In this document: positions 38,039-47,640 of the stretch, one piece after another
Layout of the letters: each line of letters starts with the position of its first letter
Position numbering within the stretch: the first letter of the stretch is position 1
Source of the DNA: Gilliamella sp. B3022
GTDB lineage: Bacteria > Pseudomonadota > Gammaproteobacteria > Enterobacterales > Orbaceae
Reading direction: 5' to 3'
Assembly (NCBI RefSeq): GCF_028751545.1
Contig: NZ_CP071867.1
Span: 1,461,306 to 1,525,305, forward strand
DNA length: 64,000 nt
The notes under the pieces: model-generated
Databases searched by the model: none
Told to the model about the DNA's origin: nothing
The model's input: only the letters and a program-made list of their open reading frames with translations
Translations under genes and position numbers: made by a program

Positions 38039-38604
38039 AAATCTCTCAATATCACCTTTAAACTCATTTAATGAAGAATACTTATCATGGTTAACTTTAA
38101 CTTCCCAATTATAAAGGCAAACCTGATTTATGTCGCTAATTTTTGGCTGTAATAATATAAGCTTTAGCTTAACCTTAACCTATCCCTAGTATTATGAGCA
38201 TCATCAATGATATGTAGTCAATAATGTAAAAAACGGTTACTCTATAGTTTATAAAAAAATTAAATAGAGATCGCATTCTATCAATTATTTAATGGAAAAA
38301 ATTATAAAATTCTGTTTAGATGAATCGTCTTTGATTAAAAAATCCACGATAGTGGAGTAAAACCAATTATAGAGTTTATTTTTTCTCTTTATTTTGTTAT
38401 CGAGATCAAATCATTGTGCAACATGATAATGAATTACATAAATAGCTAATAAACTCTTTCCATATTAAAGTTTGGCACTATTAAATAAAGCAAACAATTG
38501 ACAAAAAAGAATTTCAGTCTTATCTTTTTAATTTTAGGTTAGAAAATAAGTTCAAAAATGATTATATAGTTTAATTCAAAGCCGATAATCGGAATAAGGT
38601 TAAC
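38039..38604. promoter_or_regulatory. divergent frdC / cas8e intergenic region
   Basis: 566 bases, AT-rich, where frdB would be expected on the minus strand. I find no recognisable FrdB remnant. The minus strand upstream of frdC is open for about 45 codons without a start and without known similarity. Promoters for frdCD and for the Cascade operon must lie here. No CRISPR repeat is present. Confidence 0.4.
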
Positions 38605-40146
38605 ATGCTGATTATAGATGAAATTAAGGAGTATAATTTGTCTTCTTTATCTTTATTAGACGAAAAATGGATTCCAGTTATTCATTTCGATGGTCATATT
38701 AGTAAAATTAATCCTTGCCAAATTTCTGATGAAACAATTTTCGATCTCGCCTATTTTCGACCTGATTTTCAAGGTGCTGGTTATCAATTTCTTATTGGTT
38801 TATTGCAAACGACTTTCTCGCCATATGATCATGAAGAGTGGTTTGAATATTGGGATAATGGTATTTTGCAATCAGAACTTAATAAAGCTTTTTCGCAAGT
38901 TCAAACAGCAATGCAATTTGGTGCAACTAAGCCAGCTTTTATGCAAGATTTTAATAAATTAAACACTAACTATTTGCCTATATCAGGTTTATTAGTAGAA
39001 GGTCCTGGTGAAAATGCATTAAAAAAGAATACAGATCACTTTATTAAGCGTGATTTCGTCAAAGCGATATGCCCACACTGTGCTGCAATAGCGTTATTTA
39101 CTTTACAGACTAATGCTCCATCAGGAGGTCAAGGACATCGAGTCAGTTTACGAGGTGGAGGACCAATAACAACTTTGTTAATGCCAGAATTGAATCAAGC
39201 GGCACCATTATGGAAAAAGTTGTGGTTAAATGTGATGCCACTCAGTGATGACGAAAAACCTACACATTATGATGAAACTGTCTTTCCGTGGTTAAACAAA
39301 ACAATAACTAGTGAACCGCCAAAAAATTTAAGTGTATTTCCTGAGCAAGCAAACTATTGTCAAGCCTTTTGGGGAATGCCACGCCGAATTGAACTTGATT
39401 TTAATCATGTTAAACAAGGTGAATGTGATTTGTGCGGTGAAACGTCGACACAATTAATAACTCATTATCAAACTAAGAATTACGGAATTCAATATCAAAA
39501 CTGGCGTCATCCTTTAACACCATATCGAGTTGATATTAAAACAGGAGCGCTTTTAGCGATTAAAGGTCAACCGGGTGGATTAATTTACCGTGATTGGTTA
39601 GGTATGGTAACCAATTACGAAAACGTTGTAGCTGCTAAAATTATCTTTGTCAACGATGAACGAAGATTAAAAGGTAAGGATAAATGCAGATTGTGGTGCT
39701 TTGGATATGATTTTGACAACATGAAAGCGCGTTGTTGGTATGAACACACATTCCCTGTTATCCCTGCGTTAAATGAGCCGGATAATGATTTAGAAAATCT
39801 TATTTCATTAGCATTAGAATTGAGTAAAGAAACTTTACTAATTCTACGTAAGGCTATGGAAACTATTAATAAACAATCCAATGTTGTTAATCATGCTTTC
39901 TGGAAAGATACTGAACCGTATTTCTATCAATTAGTTAATCAACTTATCGTTCAAAAAAATAATCCAAACGGGCGATTAGATTTGTTAGCTGATTGGGCTA
40001 ATACTTTATTAAATTATATTACACAAACCTATGATAAAACTGCATTTGCTTATTCAGATGAACAATCAGTTTTATCCCAAAAAATAACAGCAAGGGAGAA
40101 ATTATTGACAGATTTCAATAAACTTAAGCGTTTTAAAAAAATATAA
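38605..40146 (+). CDS. cas8e: Cas8e (Cse1/CasA), Cascade large subunit
   Basis: A 513-residue large subunit (E. coli CasA 502) that recognises the PAM and recruits Cas3. Features are the N-terminal DEKWIPVIHFDG, the ICPHCAAIALF and ECDLCGET pair that forms a zinc site, the GGQGHRVSLRGGGPITTLL loop, and a C-terminal four-helix bundle. It has an N-terminal extension of about 15 residues compared with E. coli. It is the first gene of the five-gene Cascade operon. Confidence 0.93.
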   Translation: MLIIDEIKEYNLSSLSLLDEKWIPVIHFDGHISKINPCQISDETIFDLAYFRPDFQGAGYQFLIGLLQTTFSPYDHEEWFEYWDNGILQSELNKAFSQVQTAMQFGATKPAFMQDFNKLNTNYLPISGLLVEGPGENALKKNTDHFIKRDFVKAICPHCAAIALFTLQTNAPSGGQGHRVSLRGGGPITTLLMPELNQAAPLWKKLWLNVMPLSDDEKPTHYDETVFPWLNKTITSEPPKNLSVFPEQANYCQAFWGMPRRIELDFNHVKQGECDLCGETSTQLITHYQTKNYGIQYQNWRHPLTPYRVDIKTGALLAIKGQPGGLIYRDWLGMVTNYENVVAAKIIFVNDERRLKGKDKCRLWCFGYDFDNMKARCWYEHTFPVIPALNEPDNDLENLISLALELSKETLLILRKAMETINKQSNVVNHAFWKDTEPYFYQLVNQLIVQKNNPNGRLDLLADWANTLLNYITQTYDKTAFAYSDEQSVLSQKITAREKLLTDFNKLKRFKKI

Positions 40147-40185
40147 AATACTAATTATAATTATATGTAAGGGATGAAAAAAAGT

Positions 40186-40803
40186 ATGTCAAACAATTTA
40201 ATTAAAAGGACAATCATATTAAATGAAAGCCATAAAAGATGCATTGATGAATGGTTTTCAGTGTTACAACAAAGATCAAGTCGTTTTAATGGAGCTTCTT
40301 ATAATGGGCGTCAGTTAAAAGCTGAACTCCGGCGTACATCATTACCTTATGGGGTAATATTACAAACCGGTTATTTTATTTTAGCTGATGCGTTATTTAG
40401 TGAGGAGCAGGGATTAAGATCAACATCTATCCATCAAGAAGCACTAGCAATATTTGTTGCTGTTGCTGCTTTTGTAAGTGAAAGTAATGACAAAAAATCA
40501 TTTGCTGAACAATTAGGTGAAAAAACAAGGGGAGGGCAACATAATACTTTATCTCCTCTACGTTTTGAACAATTGCAAGCCAGTAGCACACCTGAAGAAT
40601 TTTGCCGACGATTAATTCGTGCCGTCAAATCTCGTGGAGATAATGGTATCAATCTTTTTTCACTTGCTGATGGTATCTTTTTATGGGTACAAGAGTGGCA
40701 TGATCGTTTGCAGAATTTGTCACCTGATATTAATCCTTTTCGACGCCTATCTGTTCGTTGGGCAATGGAGTACTATTCGACTAAAAAATCATCTAAGGAA
40801 TAA
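40186..40803 (+). CDS. casB: Cse2 (CasB), Cascade small subunit
   Basis: A 205-residue all-helical Cse2 protein, present as a dimer in Cascade where it stabilises the displaced strand. Recognisable stretches are GRQLKAELRRTSLPYGV, CRRLIRAVKSRGD, and the C-terminal RWAMEYYST. An in-frame ATG at 40174 abuts an AAGGG, too close to act as its ribosome site, so I use the ATG at 40186. cas7e starts five bases after the stop. Confidence 0.9.
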   Translation: MSNNLIKRTIILNESHKRCIDEWFSVLQQRSSRFNGASYNGRQLKAELRRTSLPYGVILQTGYFILADALFSEEQGLRSTSIHQEALAIFVAVAAFVSESNDKKSFAEQLGEKTRGGQHNTLSPLRFEQLQASSTPEEFCRRLIRAVKSRGDNGINLFSLADGIFLWVQEWHDRLQNLSPDINPFRRLSVRWAMEYYSTKKSSKE

Positions 40804-40808
40804 CGATT

Positions 40809-41873
40809 ATGACAACATTTATTCAATTACATCTATTAACTGCTTATGCGCCTTCTAATTTAAATCGTGATGATTTAGGCCGCCCTAAAACTGCCAAAAT
40901 GGGTAATAGTGATCGTTTACGTATTTCTTCGCAAAGTTTAAAAAGAGCATGGCGTACCTCGGATTGTTTCAATCAATCATTAAGTAACAATATGGGTATT
41001 CGATCTCGTCGGTTTGCAAGAGATTGGGTTTACGAAGTAATGAAAAATAAAGGTGTTGACGATATAATTGCTAAAAATAGTGCCATTAAAATTGCTGGGC
41101 AATTTGGTAAACTTAAAAACGAAAAGTCACCAAAAGATCCATTGACAAATTTTGAAATTGAACAGTTAGTGCATATTAGTTGTAATGAACAACAAGCTAT
41201 TAAACGATTAGTGGAATTACTCATTACTGAACGACGCGAGCCAACAGATGCAGAAGTAAAATTATTACGTAAAGAAAATAGTAGTATTGATATTGCACTA
41301 TTTGGTCGAATGTTAGCTGATAGTCCTGCATATAACGTTGAAGCTGCTTGTCAGGTATCTCATGCCTTAGGTGTTAGCAGTGTTATTATTGAGGACGATT
41401 TTTTTACTGCCGTTGATGATTTAAATAATAAAGAGCAAGATGCAGGTTCTGCACATTTGGGTGAGCGGGGCTTTGCTTCTGCATTATTTTATATTTATGT
41501 GTGTATCAGCCGAGACTTATTGCTGGAAAACTTAAATGGCGATGAAACATTAGTTGATACTACATTAAAAGCATTAATTGAATGTGCTGCTAAAGTTGCT
41601 CCAACCGGTATGCAAAATAGTTTTGCATCGCGAGCATATACTTCCTATTTATTGATAGAAAAAGGTAAGCAGCAACCCCGCTCTTTAGCAGTAGCTTATT
41701 TTAATCCAATACGTAGCGAGGATATGGTAAACGATGCTATTACACGCTTAGAGTTACAACTCAATAAATTTGATCAAGTTTATGGTTCTTGCGCTGATAG
41801 TCGTTATAAGCTTAATAGTGAAACAGGTGAAGGAAATTTAACGGCTGCTTTAGATTTTGTTATGCAAAAATAA
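40809..41873 (+). CDS. cas7e: Cas7e (Cse4/CasC), Cascade backbone subunit
   Basis: A 354-residue backbone subunit (E. coli CasC 363), six copies of which bind the crRNA. The N terminus IQLHLLTAYAPSNLNRDD and the KRAWRTSD and FGRMLADSPAYNVEAACQ segments are characteristic of type I-E Cas7. No frameshift or missing segment. It lies between cse2 and cas5e with short spacings (5 and 12 bases). Confidence 0.95.
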   Translation: MTTFIQLHLLTAYAPSNLNRDDLGRPKTAKMGNSDRLRISSQSLKRAWRTSDCFNQSLSNNMGIRSRRFARDWVYEVMKNKGVDDIIAKNSAIKIAGQFGKLKNEKSPKDPLTNFEIEQLVHISCNEQQAIKRLVELLITERREPTDAEVKLLRKENSSIDIALFGRMLADSPAYNVEAACQVSHALGVSSVIIEDDFFTAVDDLNNKEQDAGSAHLGERGFASALFYIYVCISRDLLLENLNGDETLVDTTLKALIECAAKVAPTGMQNSFASRAYTSYLLIEKGKQQPRSLAVAYFNPIRSEDMVNDAITRLELQLNKFDQVYGSCADSRYKLNSETGEGNLTAALDFVMQK

Positions 41874-41885
41874 GGGATAATAGAT

Positions 41886-42629
41886 ATGATAAAACATCTT
41901 ATTTTTCAGATTTATGCACCATTAACATCATGGGGGCAACCTGCTGTAGGTGAAGTTCGCCATAGTAATGAGATTCCTTCACGTTCAGCTTTATTGGGGT
42001 TGATTGCTGCAGCATTAGGCATTCGGCGCACAGATGAGCAACTTAATACGTTTAATCAGCATTACCATTTTGCTATCCGTCCATTTAAAGCTAAGAGCAG
42101 TTGGTTTAGTGATTTTCAGACAGTACAAGCGCCAAGAGTAAATAAAAAAGAAACGTTTTATACTCGATTTGATGAGATTCGTCGAAATCCACGTGAACTT
42201 GAAACCTTACTTTCACAACGAGAATATTATAATGATATTTATTATCAAATTATTATAACTCAAACCCAAGAAGCACCTTATACTCTTGAGCAAATCAAAC
42301 AAGCGTTATTACAGCCTGTTTTTCCATTATATATAGGAAGAAAAAACTCACCACTGGCGTTACCATTGGCACCTACTATTTTTGAAGGAACGTTAAGTGA
42401 TGCCTTTATTTTTGCAGATAGATATTATCAGCAATATCATCAATCTGATTCTGCTATTAGCAATATATTAAAAAGTAATGCTGATGAATATTATTGGGAG
42501 CATGCGGAGGTTTATGACAATTTGGAAGTAACTAAAATTCAGCTTCGTCAAGATCAACCGATTAACCGTACTCGTTGGCAGTTTAAGCCACGACTGCAAT
42601 ATTCGGGATTTTTAAAAAGGAGCAAATAG
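41886..42629 (+). CDS. cas5e: Cas5e (CasD), Cascade 5'-handle subunit
   Basis: A 247-residue RAMP protein (E. coli CasD 224) that caps the crRNA 5' handle. It shows the start LIFQIYAPLTSWGQPAVGE, the SALLGLIAAALGIRR helix, and YIGRKNSPLALPLAP near residue 157. The stop abuts the cas6e start codon with no gap, so translation is coupled. Confidence 0.95.
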   Translation: MIKHLIFQIYAPLTSWGQPAVGEVRHSNEIPSRSALLGLIAAALGIRRTDEQLNTFNQHYHFAIRPFKAKSSWFSDFQTVQAPRVNKKETFYTRFDEIRRNPRELETLLSQREYYNDIYYQIIITQTQEAPYTLEQIKQALLQPVFPLYIGRKNSPLALPLAPTIFEGTLSDAFIFADRYYQQYHQSDSAISNILKSNADEYYWEHAEVYDNLEVTKIQLRQDQPINRTRWQFKPRLQYSGFLKRSK

Positions 42630-43301
42630 ATGTATTTTTCTCGAATTACCTTAAAATTAAATCGGCTTCCTTATGTCATGCAAAAGAAAATACAATATGC
42701 TGGTTTATATGCAATTCATCAATGGTTATGGCAGCTTTTTCCCAATCAAGATAAACGCACATTTTTATTTCGTGAGGAGCAAACTAATAAGGTTAGCCAG
42801 TATTATATATTATCAGAAGTTGCTCCTATAACAGATCATGAATTATTCTTTGTTGAAACCAAACGTTATTTCCCACAATTAAGTCTAGGGATGAAGTTAG
42901 CCTTTTCATTGCGCGTCAATCCAGTTGTTTTTAAAAAAGGCAAACGATCTGATGTAATGATGAACGTAAAATATCTCGCAAAAAAACAAGATTTATCTGA
43001 ATTAGATCTAAAAAATCGCCAAAATGAAGCTGCTTTAAATTGGTTGATTAAACAGAGTGAAAATCGAGGATTTTCTCTATTTCAAAATAATGAAAAACAG
43101 GTTCGCTGCGATGTTATCGGAACAAAACAACATCAACTCCATAAACGAACAGGTATGAACCCAATCACTTTTACTAGTGTTGATTTTGAGGGAATTTTAA
43201 CGGTTACCGATCCTCAACTTTTTTTAGAAACTCTTTATCAAGGTATTGGTAAAAGTAAAGGGTTTGGTTGTGGATTATTTTTAATTAAACGTTATCAATA
43301 G
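42630..43301 (+). CDS. cas6e: Cas6e (Cse3/CasE), crRNA-processing endoribonuclease
   Basis: A 223-residue RAMP nuclease (E. coli 199) that cuts the precursor crRNA at the repeat stem. The catalytic His is in YAIHQWLWQLFPN (His30, equivalent to His20 of E. coli). The C-terminal glycine-rich loop GIGKSKGFGCGLFLI is intact. Its substrate, a repeat with a CCCTGT/ACAGGG stem, is present about 840 bases downstream. cas1 and cas2, normally next, are not found. Confidence 0.93.
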   Translation: MYFSRITLKLNRLPYVMQKKIQYAGLYAIHQWLWQLFPNQDKRTFLFREEQTNKVSQYYILSEVAPITDHELFFVETKRYFPQLSLGMKLAFSLRVNPVVFKKGKRSDVMMNVKYLAKKQDLSELDLKNRQNEAALNWLIKQSENRGFSLFQNNEKQVRCDVIGTKQHQLHKRTGMNPITFTSVDFEGILTVTDPQLFLETLYQGIGKSKGFGCGLFLIKRYQ

Positions 43302-44137
43302 TTATTATTATATGAAATAGATTCCATTAAATTTAATTTCTTTAAAAAACCATTAATGATATTCTTTAATATGAATAGATTGATATTTAATGGGGTTGTA
43401 TGTATCAATATAAATCAAGTTAGGATCTTTTTCTGTGATTTGATTGTTTGTACTATGTTAAAGCTATACACAAAAATAACACACATGGGTGTAAAATGAA
43501 TTTTAATCTCTGATTTTTTATTTGTTTTGGGCGGTGAAATCACCGTTTGGATGTGCTTTCTAAAATAACTTGAGCCGAAGGATTGAACAATTTGTTTTAT
43601 AGAGTTAAATTAGAATTTCATTATGATTTATATTCAAAAATTGTAAAAATTAGTGTGAATTTCGCTATGGTAGTATTGAGCTTCTTCACGCTCTAATGAC
43701 ATTTTACCTTTTGAGATTGTATAACCTTAATTTCTCGTCTATATTGGATTTAGTGTCACTAGTAATGAGTATGTCTGTCGTTATTTCAGAATATATATTA
43801 TCTAGATTAGGGCTGTTCAGCCATTTAGGTTATTTAAAATTAGAACTGATGTTTACTTTGGCGATCTATCAAGATCTATTAGATTACTGTTGTTGGTAAC
43901 AAATCACTGTTTTTATACAATGAGATAAAGTTGTTCCTACAGGAATAACGCATCCTGAATAAGGATTCGACCTCCAAACTGATGGTGTTATTAGAATAAT
44001 TCAGATTGATTTAGTTGGACTAAATTTAGTCTCTTTTTTACTTATTTAAAATCAATATGTTCATGTCATTTAAAGAAATTTGTAGAATTTTGGTTTGCTA
44101 ATAAACTAAAACCAAACCAAAGAATTATCTATTTAGC
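43302..44137. other. 836-base gap where cas1-cas2 would be expected
   Basis: No gene can be supported. The longest plus-strand frame (43696-43899) is hydrophobic and not Cas1-like. A perfect CGGTGA/TCACCG hairpin at 43532-43545 followed by TTT may end the Cascade transcript. GTTCCTACAGGAATAAC near 43933 looks like a shortened, degenerate CRISPR repeat. The 100 bases before the array are AT-rich, as expected of a leader. Confidence 0.4.
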
Positions 44138-44224
44138 CTGTTCCCTGTATAAACAGGGATAAACCGTTTGCAGTTATTTGTTTTTTTAAAGTATTCTGTG
44201 TTCCCTGTAAACACAGGGATAACC
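44138..44224 (+). CRISPR. minimal two-repeat type I-E CRISPR array
   Basis: Repeat 1 at 44138-44166 (29 bases) and repeat 2 at 44198-44224 (27 bases, one A shorter) share GTTCCCTGT, a 6-bp stem CCCTGT/ACAGGG and GGGATAA-ACC. They match the type I-E repeat pattern (GTTCCCC...GGGGATAAACC in E. coli). The spacer is 31 bases (44167-44197), AT-rich, and the repeat pitch is 60. The repeats differ at several loop and end positions, as terminal or decaying repeats do. Orientation follows the Cascade operon. Confidence 0.85.
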
Positions 44225-44533
44225 TTCGAAATTGAAATCAAGAGAGTCCCCGTTGTCGGTTTCAGGTGATAACAGTATACACTTTGAAAGTCTTAATAAA
44301 GTTCAACTTTATCTCCTGACTAATATAGATCCTTATTTGTATTTATCTTTTAATGAATATCAATAAGCGAATTATATTTATCAAAAAGCCGAAATAGTTA
44401 CAAAATTTATTTCAAAACATGAAAATTGAAGGGAATAGTTAGTGGCTAAACTAAACTAAAATAATAATCAAAAATAGCGTACAATAGCTCGATATTAAAC
44501 ATATGATCATCATAAATAGTTTAGGAATTTAGT
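44225..44533. promoter_or_regulatory. region between CRISPR array and tmk
   Basis: About 310 AT-rich bases without a gene. The tmk promoter must lie here. No further CRISPR repeat follows the second one. Confidence 0.35.
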
Positions 44534-45175
44534 ATGACAGGCAAATTTATTGTCATTGAAGGTCTTGAAGGTGCGGGTAAAACGACTGCAATCAATACCG
44601 TTGCTCGTATTTTAACTCAATATCATATTTGCGATTTACAATTTACTCGTGAGCCTGGTGGTACACCAATTGCTGAAGCATTACGCAAGCTTATTAAAAA
44701 TGGTTTAGATGATGAACCTTTGACCGATAAAGCGGAATTGCTAATGTTATATGCTGCTCGTATTCAATTGATTGATAATGTAATCAAGCCGTCACTGAAT
44801 GCGGGGAAATGGGTTATTGGTGATAGGCATGATTTATCAACTCAAGCTTATCAAGGTGGTGGTCGTCAGTTAGATAAAATTTTTATTACCACATTGAAAG
44901 AGCAAGTTTTAGGTAACTTTAAACCTGATCTAACTTTATATTTAGATATTGAACCACAAATTGGCTTAATGCGAGCTAGGGCAAGAGGAGAACTTGATCG
45001 TATTGAACAGCAATCCCTCCCCTTTTTTGAGCGAATCCGTCAACGTTATTTAGAACTGGCAAATCAAGATGAAACCATTTTTATCGTTGATGCATCTAAA
45101 TCAATCGATCAAGTAACAAGGCAAATTGAACTTATCTTAACAAAATGGTTAACAAAACAGGTTGCTAATGTATGA
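44534..45175 (+). CDS. tmk: thymidylate kinase
   Basis: A 213-residue dTMP kinase (E. coli 213), making dTDP for DNA synthesis. It has P-loop [13 protein letters not shown] near residue 8, the [12 protein letters not shown] motif near 38 (Arg-Glu-Pro-Gly-Gly), the [15 protein letters not shown] motif near 97, and the lid region with [14 protein letters not shown]. The stop overlaps the holB start by four bases, the usual tmk-holB coupling in gammaproteobacteria. Confidence 0.97.
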   Translation: MTGKFIVIEGLEGAGKTTAINTVARILTQYHICDLQFTREPGGTPIAEALRKLIKNGLDDEPLTDKAELLMLYAARIQLIDNVIKPSLNAGKWVIGDRHDLSTQAYQGGGRQLDKIFITTLKEQVLGNFKPDLTLYLDIEPQIGLMRARARGELDRIEQQSLPFFERIRQRYLELANQDETIFIVDASKSIDQVTRQIELILTKWLTKQVANV

Positions 45176-46158
45176 TTTTAAATGATTATCCTTGGCTTAT
45201 ATCTCCTTATCAACAATTTGCTGAAGGAATTATACATAAAAGAACTCATCATGCGTTATTGATTAACTATGTGCAAGGAAGTGGTGAAGATGACTTCATT
45301 ATGATGGTGGCCAATCGTTTATTGTGTTTGTCTGCACAGAATTTAGAACCCTGTTTAAATTGTCATAGTTGTAAGTTGTTTATGTCTCATCATCATCCAG
45401 ATTTTTACATCATAACTCATGAACAAGGTAAGCAATCTATTGGTATTGATCAAATACGAAATATTACTACTAAAGTGTACGAAAAATCACAACAAGGCGG
45501 CAATAAAGTCATTTGGATTAAGCATGCAGCTTTAATGACGGAAGCCGCAGCTAATGCATTACTCAAAACATTAGAAGAGCCATCAGAAAATACCTATTTT
45601 ATTTTAAGTGATGAGCATAATAGCCATCTATTACCAACAATTCATAGTCGTTGTTTTTCTTATTTTTTATCCGTTCCTAAATTGGAACAATCCATTGAAT
45701 GGTTAAAAAAGAAACATAGTCAGCAAAGTAGCAATAATGAGCTTGCCTCTGCACTGTTATTGAGCGAAAATGCGCCACTAGCAGCACTTGCTTTATTAAA
45801 ACCAGAAAAGTGGCAGCAAAGAAAAGCATTTTGTGACCATTTATTACGCGTTGTATCCCATAATGATTATTGGCAACTGGCAAAAACATTCGATAATGAA
45901 GAATTTATCGAATGTATCATTTGGTTTTGCGCTTTATTAAGCGATGCATTAAAAGCGAAACAAAAAGCTGGTCGTTTTATTGTTAATCGTGATCAGGTGC
46001 CATTAGTAAGATTATTAGCAACTAAAAGTAATGAAAAAATTTCTGCACTCTATGAATTATGGTTGCAGGCTAGACGTTTATTATTGTCTGTAACAGGCCT
46101 GAATAAAGAGTTAATTATTTATAATGTGTTAGCTCAGTCTGAGATGATTAGTGATTAA
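45172..46158 (+). CDS. holB: DNA polymerase III subunit delta prime
   Basis: A 328-residue clamp-loader subunit (E. coli 334). It has a zinc module [10 protein letters not shown] near residue 60, a Rossmann-like AAA core without a functional P-loop (as in all delta primes), [20 protein letters not shown], and [15 protein letters not shown] near residue 120. It loads the beta clamp during replication. It overlaps tmk by four bases. The next genes belong to an O-acetylation cluster instead of the usual tatD-type gene. Confidence 0.95.
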   Translation: MILNDYPWLISPYQQFAEGIIHKRTHHALLINYVQGSGEDDFIMMVANRLLCLSAQNLEPCLNCHSCKLFMSHHHPDFYIITHEQGKQSIGIDQIRNITTKVYEKSQQGGNKVIWIKHAALMTEAAANALLKTLEEPSENTYFILSDEHNSHLLPTIHSRCFSYFLSVPKLEQSIEWLKKKHSQQSSNNELASALLLSENAPLAALALLKPEKWQQRKAFCDHLLRVVSHNDYWQLAKTFDNEEFIECIIWFCALLSDALKAKQKAGRFIVNRDQVPLVRLLATKSNEKISALYELWLQARRLLLSVTGLNKELIIYNVLAQSEMISD

Positions 46159-46221
46159 GACGTTAATATATTTTTGAAAGAACTTTTCAGGTTCGATATA
46201 TGTTTTATAAAAAGGAATGCA

Positions 46222-47622
46222 GTGAGTTATTTATCTATTGAATTTGGATTAATCTTTATCGTTTTTTTTGCATTATATTGGCGGTATCGTTTTTTTCCTA
46301 GATTACAAAATAAATTACTTTTAGTCTCAAGCTATCTTATTGTGGCGAGTTTTAGCTTGCAGTTTGCACTCATTCTTTTTATTTATACCTGTGTAATTTA
46401 TTTTTTCTCAATTAGGATTGCTGCATCAGATCAAAATGACAATAGGTGGTTAATATGGGCATTATGCCTATCAATAGCGAATTTGTCGCTGTTTAAATAT
46501 TTTGACTTCTTCCGGTACGAATTGCAGGCTTTATTTAATTTCTTTCATTTACCGATAGCGCTACCGGTTGTAACAGTACTTATTCCTATTGGCATTTCAT
46601 TTTATACTCTTCATTCAGTTAGCTATATCGTTTCAGTAAAAAAAAGTGAATTACCTGTAGCCAAATTTTGGGATTTTGCACTTTTTTTATCTTTTTTTCC
46701 GAGTGTAATTGCTGGTCCAGTTAATCGTGCTAAAGACTTTCTACCTCAAATAACCACTCGCCATCCTCGCAAGATTTTACATCCTTTTAGAGCATTTACT
46801 TTAATTATTTTATCTGTAATTAAAGTTTATTGTTTGGGTGGAATTATAAGTGAAAACTGGGTTACACCAATTTTTGCAAATCCTTTAGAATTTAGTGTTA
46901 TTGATTTGTTAGTTGGGCTTTATGGTTATGCAATTCAAATTTATTTAAATTTTTCAGGCTATACTGATTTAGTTACCGGTATGGCTTTTTTATTAGGTTT
47001 CCGTTTACCAAATAATTTTAACTTTCCTTATTTAGCCTGTAATTTACGGGAATTTTGGAGTCGCTGGCATATTAGTTTATCGCATTGGATTCGTGATTAT
47101 ATTTACATTCCTCTTGGCGGCAATCGCAAAGGATTTATTCGTACACAAGTTAACGTGATGTTAGCTATGTTGTTATCGGGTTTATGGCATGGGGCTGGAA
47201 TTAATTTTATTATTTGGGGAGCATGTCACGGAGTTGGTATCATGGTGCTTAATATTTGTGATCGTTATTTTGGCCGTGGCTGGATAACTGAGCGCTCACC
47301 TACATTAGCCAGGTTTCTAACTTGGCATTACGTGTGTTTTGCCTGGTTATTTTTTAATTGTGAAAGCTTACCTGATGCATTGGATTATTTAACTGCATTA
47401 ACACACAACTTTTTAATTGAACCAAAATATACGGTAATTTTTTTAAATATCTGTGTAGTATTTTTTATTTATCCGATTTTAAAAAATATTCCAGATTGGT
47501 TTACTTTACTGATAAGTAAAATAAATCAACATTATTTACCTATCATTTTTATATCAGTATTGTGGTTGACTATATATATTGCACCTTCAGGTGTGCCAAA
47601 CTTTATCTATGCTAACTTTTGA
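46222..47622 (+). CDS. MBOAT O-acyltransferase (AlgI/PatA-like)
   Basis: A 466-residue polytopic enzyme of the membrane-bound O-acyltransferase family, like AlgI and PatA, which pass acetyl groups from a cytosolic donor to the periplasm. Signatures are the GPVNRAKDFLPQ loop, NFSGYTDLVTGMAFLLGF, REFWSRWHISLSHWIRDYIY and SGLWHGAGINFIIWG with the invariant His near residue 330. I start at the GTG at 46222, preceded by AAAGGA and giving the family N terminus SYLSIEFGL; an upstream TTG is less likely. It forms an operon with two SGNH hydrolases, matching the architecture of peptidoglycan or polysaccharide O-acetylation loci. Confidence 0.9.
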   Translation: MSYLSIEFGLIFIVFFALYWRYRFFPRLQNKLLLVSSYLIVASFSLQFALILFIYTCVIYFFSIRIAASDQNDNRWLIWALCLSIANLSLFKYFDFFRYELQALFNFFHLPIALPVVTVLIPIGISFYTLHSVSYIVSVKKSELPVAKFWDFALFLSFFPSVIAGPVNRAKDFLPQITTRHPRKILHPFRAFTLIILSVIKVYCLGGIISENWVTPIFANPLEFSVIDLLVGLYGYAIQIYLNFSGYTDLVTGMAFLLGFRLPNNFNFPYLACNLREFWSRWHISLSHWIRDYIYIPLGGNRKGFIRTQVNVMLAMLLSGLWHGAGINFIIWGACHGVGIMVLNICDRYFGRGWITERSPTLARFLTWHYVCFAWLFFNCESLPDALDYLTALTHNFLIEPKYTVIFLNICVVFFIYPILKNIPDWFTLLISKINQHYLPIIFISVLWLTIYIAPSGVPNFIYANF

Positions 47623-47640
47623 TTATGATGATAACTTATT

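Noticed and set aside
38039-38175. Open minus-strand stretch upstream of frdC as an frdB remnant
   Set aside because: About 45 codons without FrdB cysteine clusters or any similarity that I can recognise.
43696-43899. Open frame of 67 codons after cas6e, possible cas1 remnant
   Set aside because: The translation is hydrophobic with no Cas1 or Cas2 motif. The ATG has no good ribosome site. It is more likely a chance frame in AT-rich DNA.
44262-44293. Possible fifth copy of the dispersed bipartite motif
   Set aside because: It has TTTCAGGT and a TTTGA part, but the spacing is wrong (about 13 instead of 7 bases) and the second half does not match.
46174-46221. TTG start for the MBOAT gene
   Set aside because: The added residues are polar and not homologous. 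The GTG at 46222 has AAAGGA and the family N terminus.
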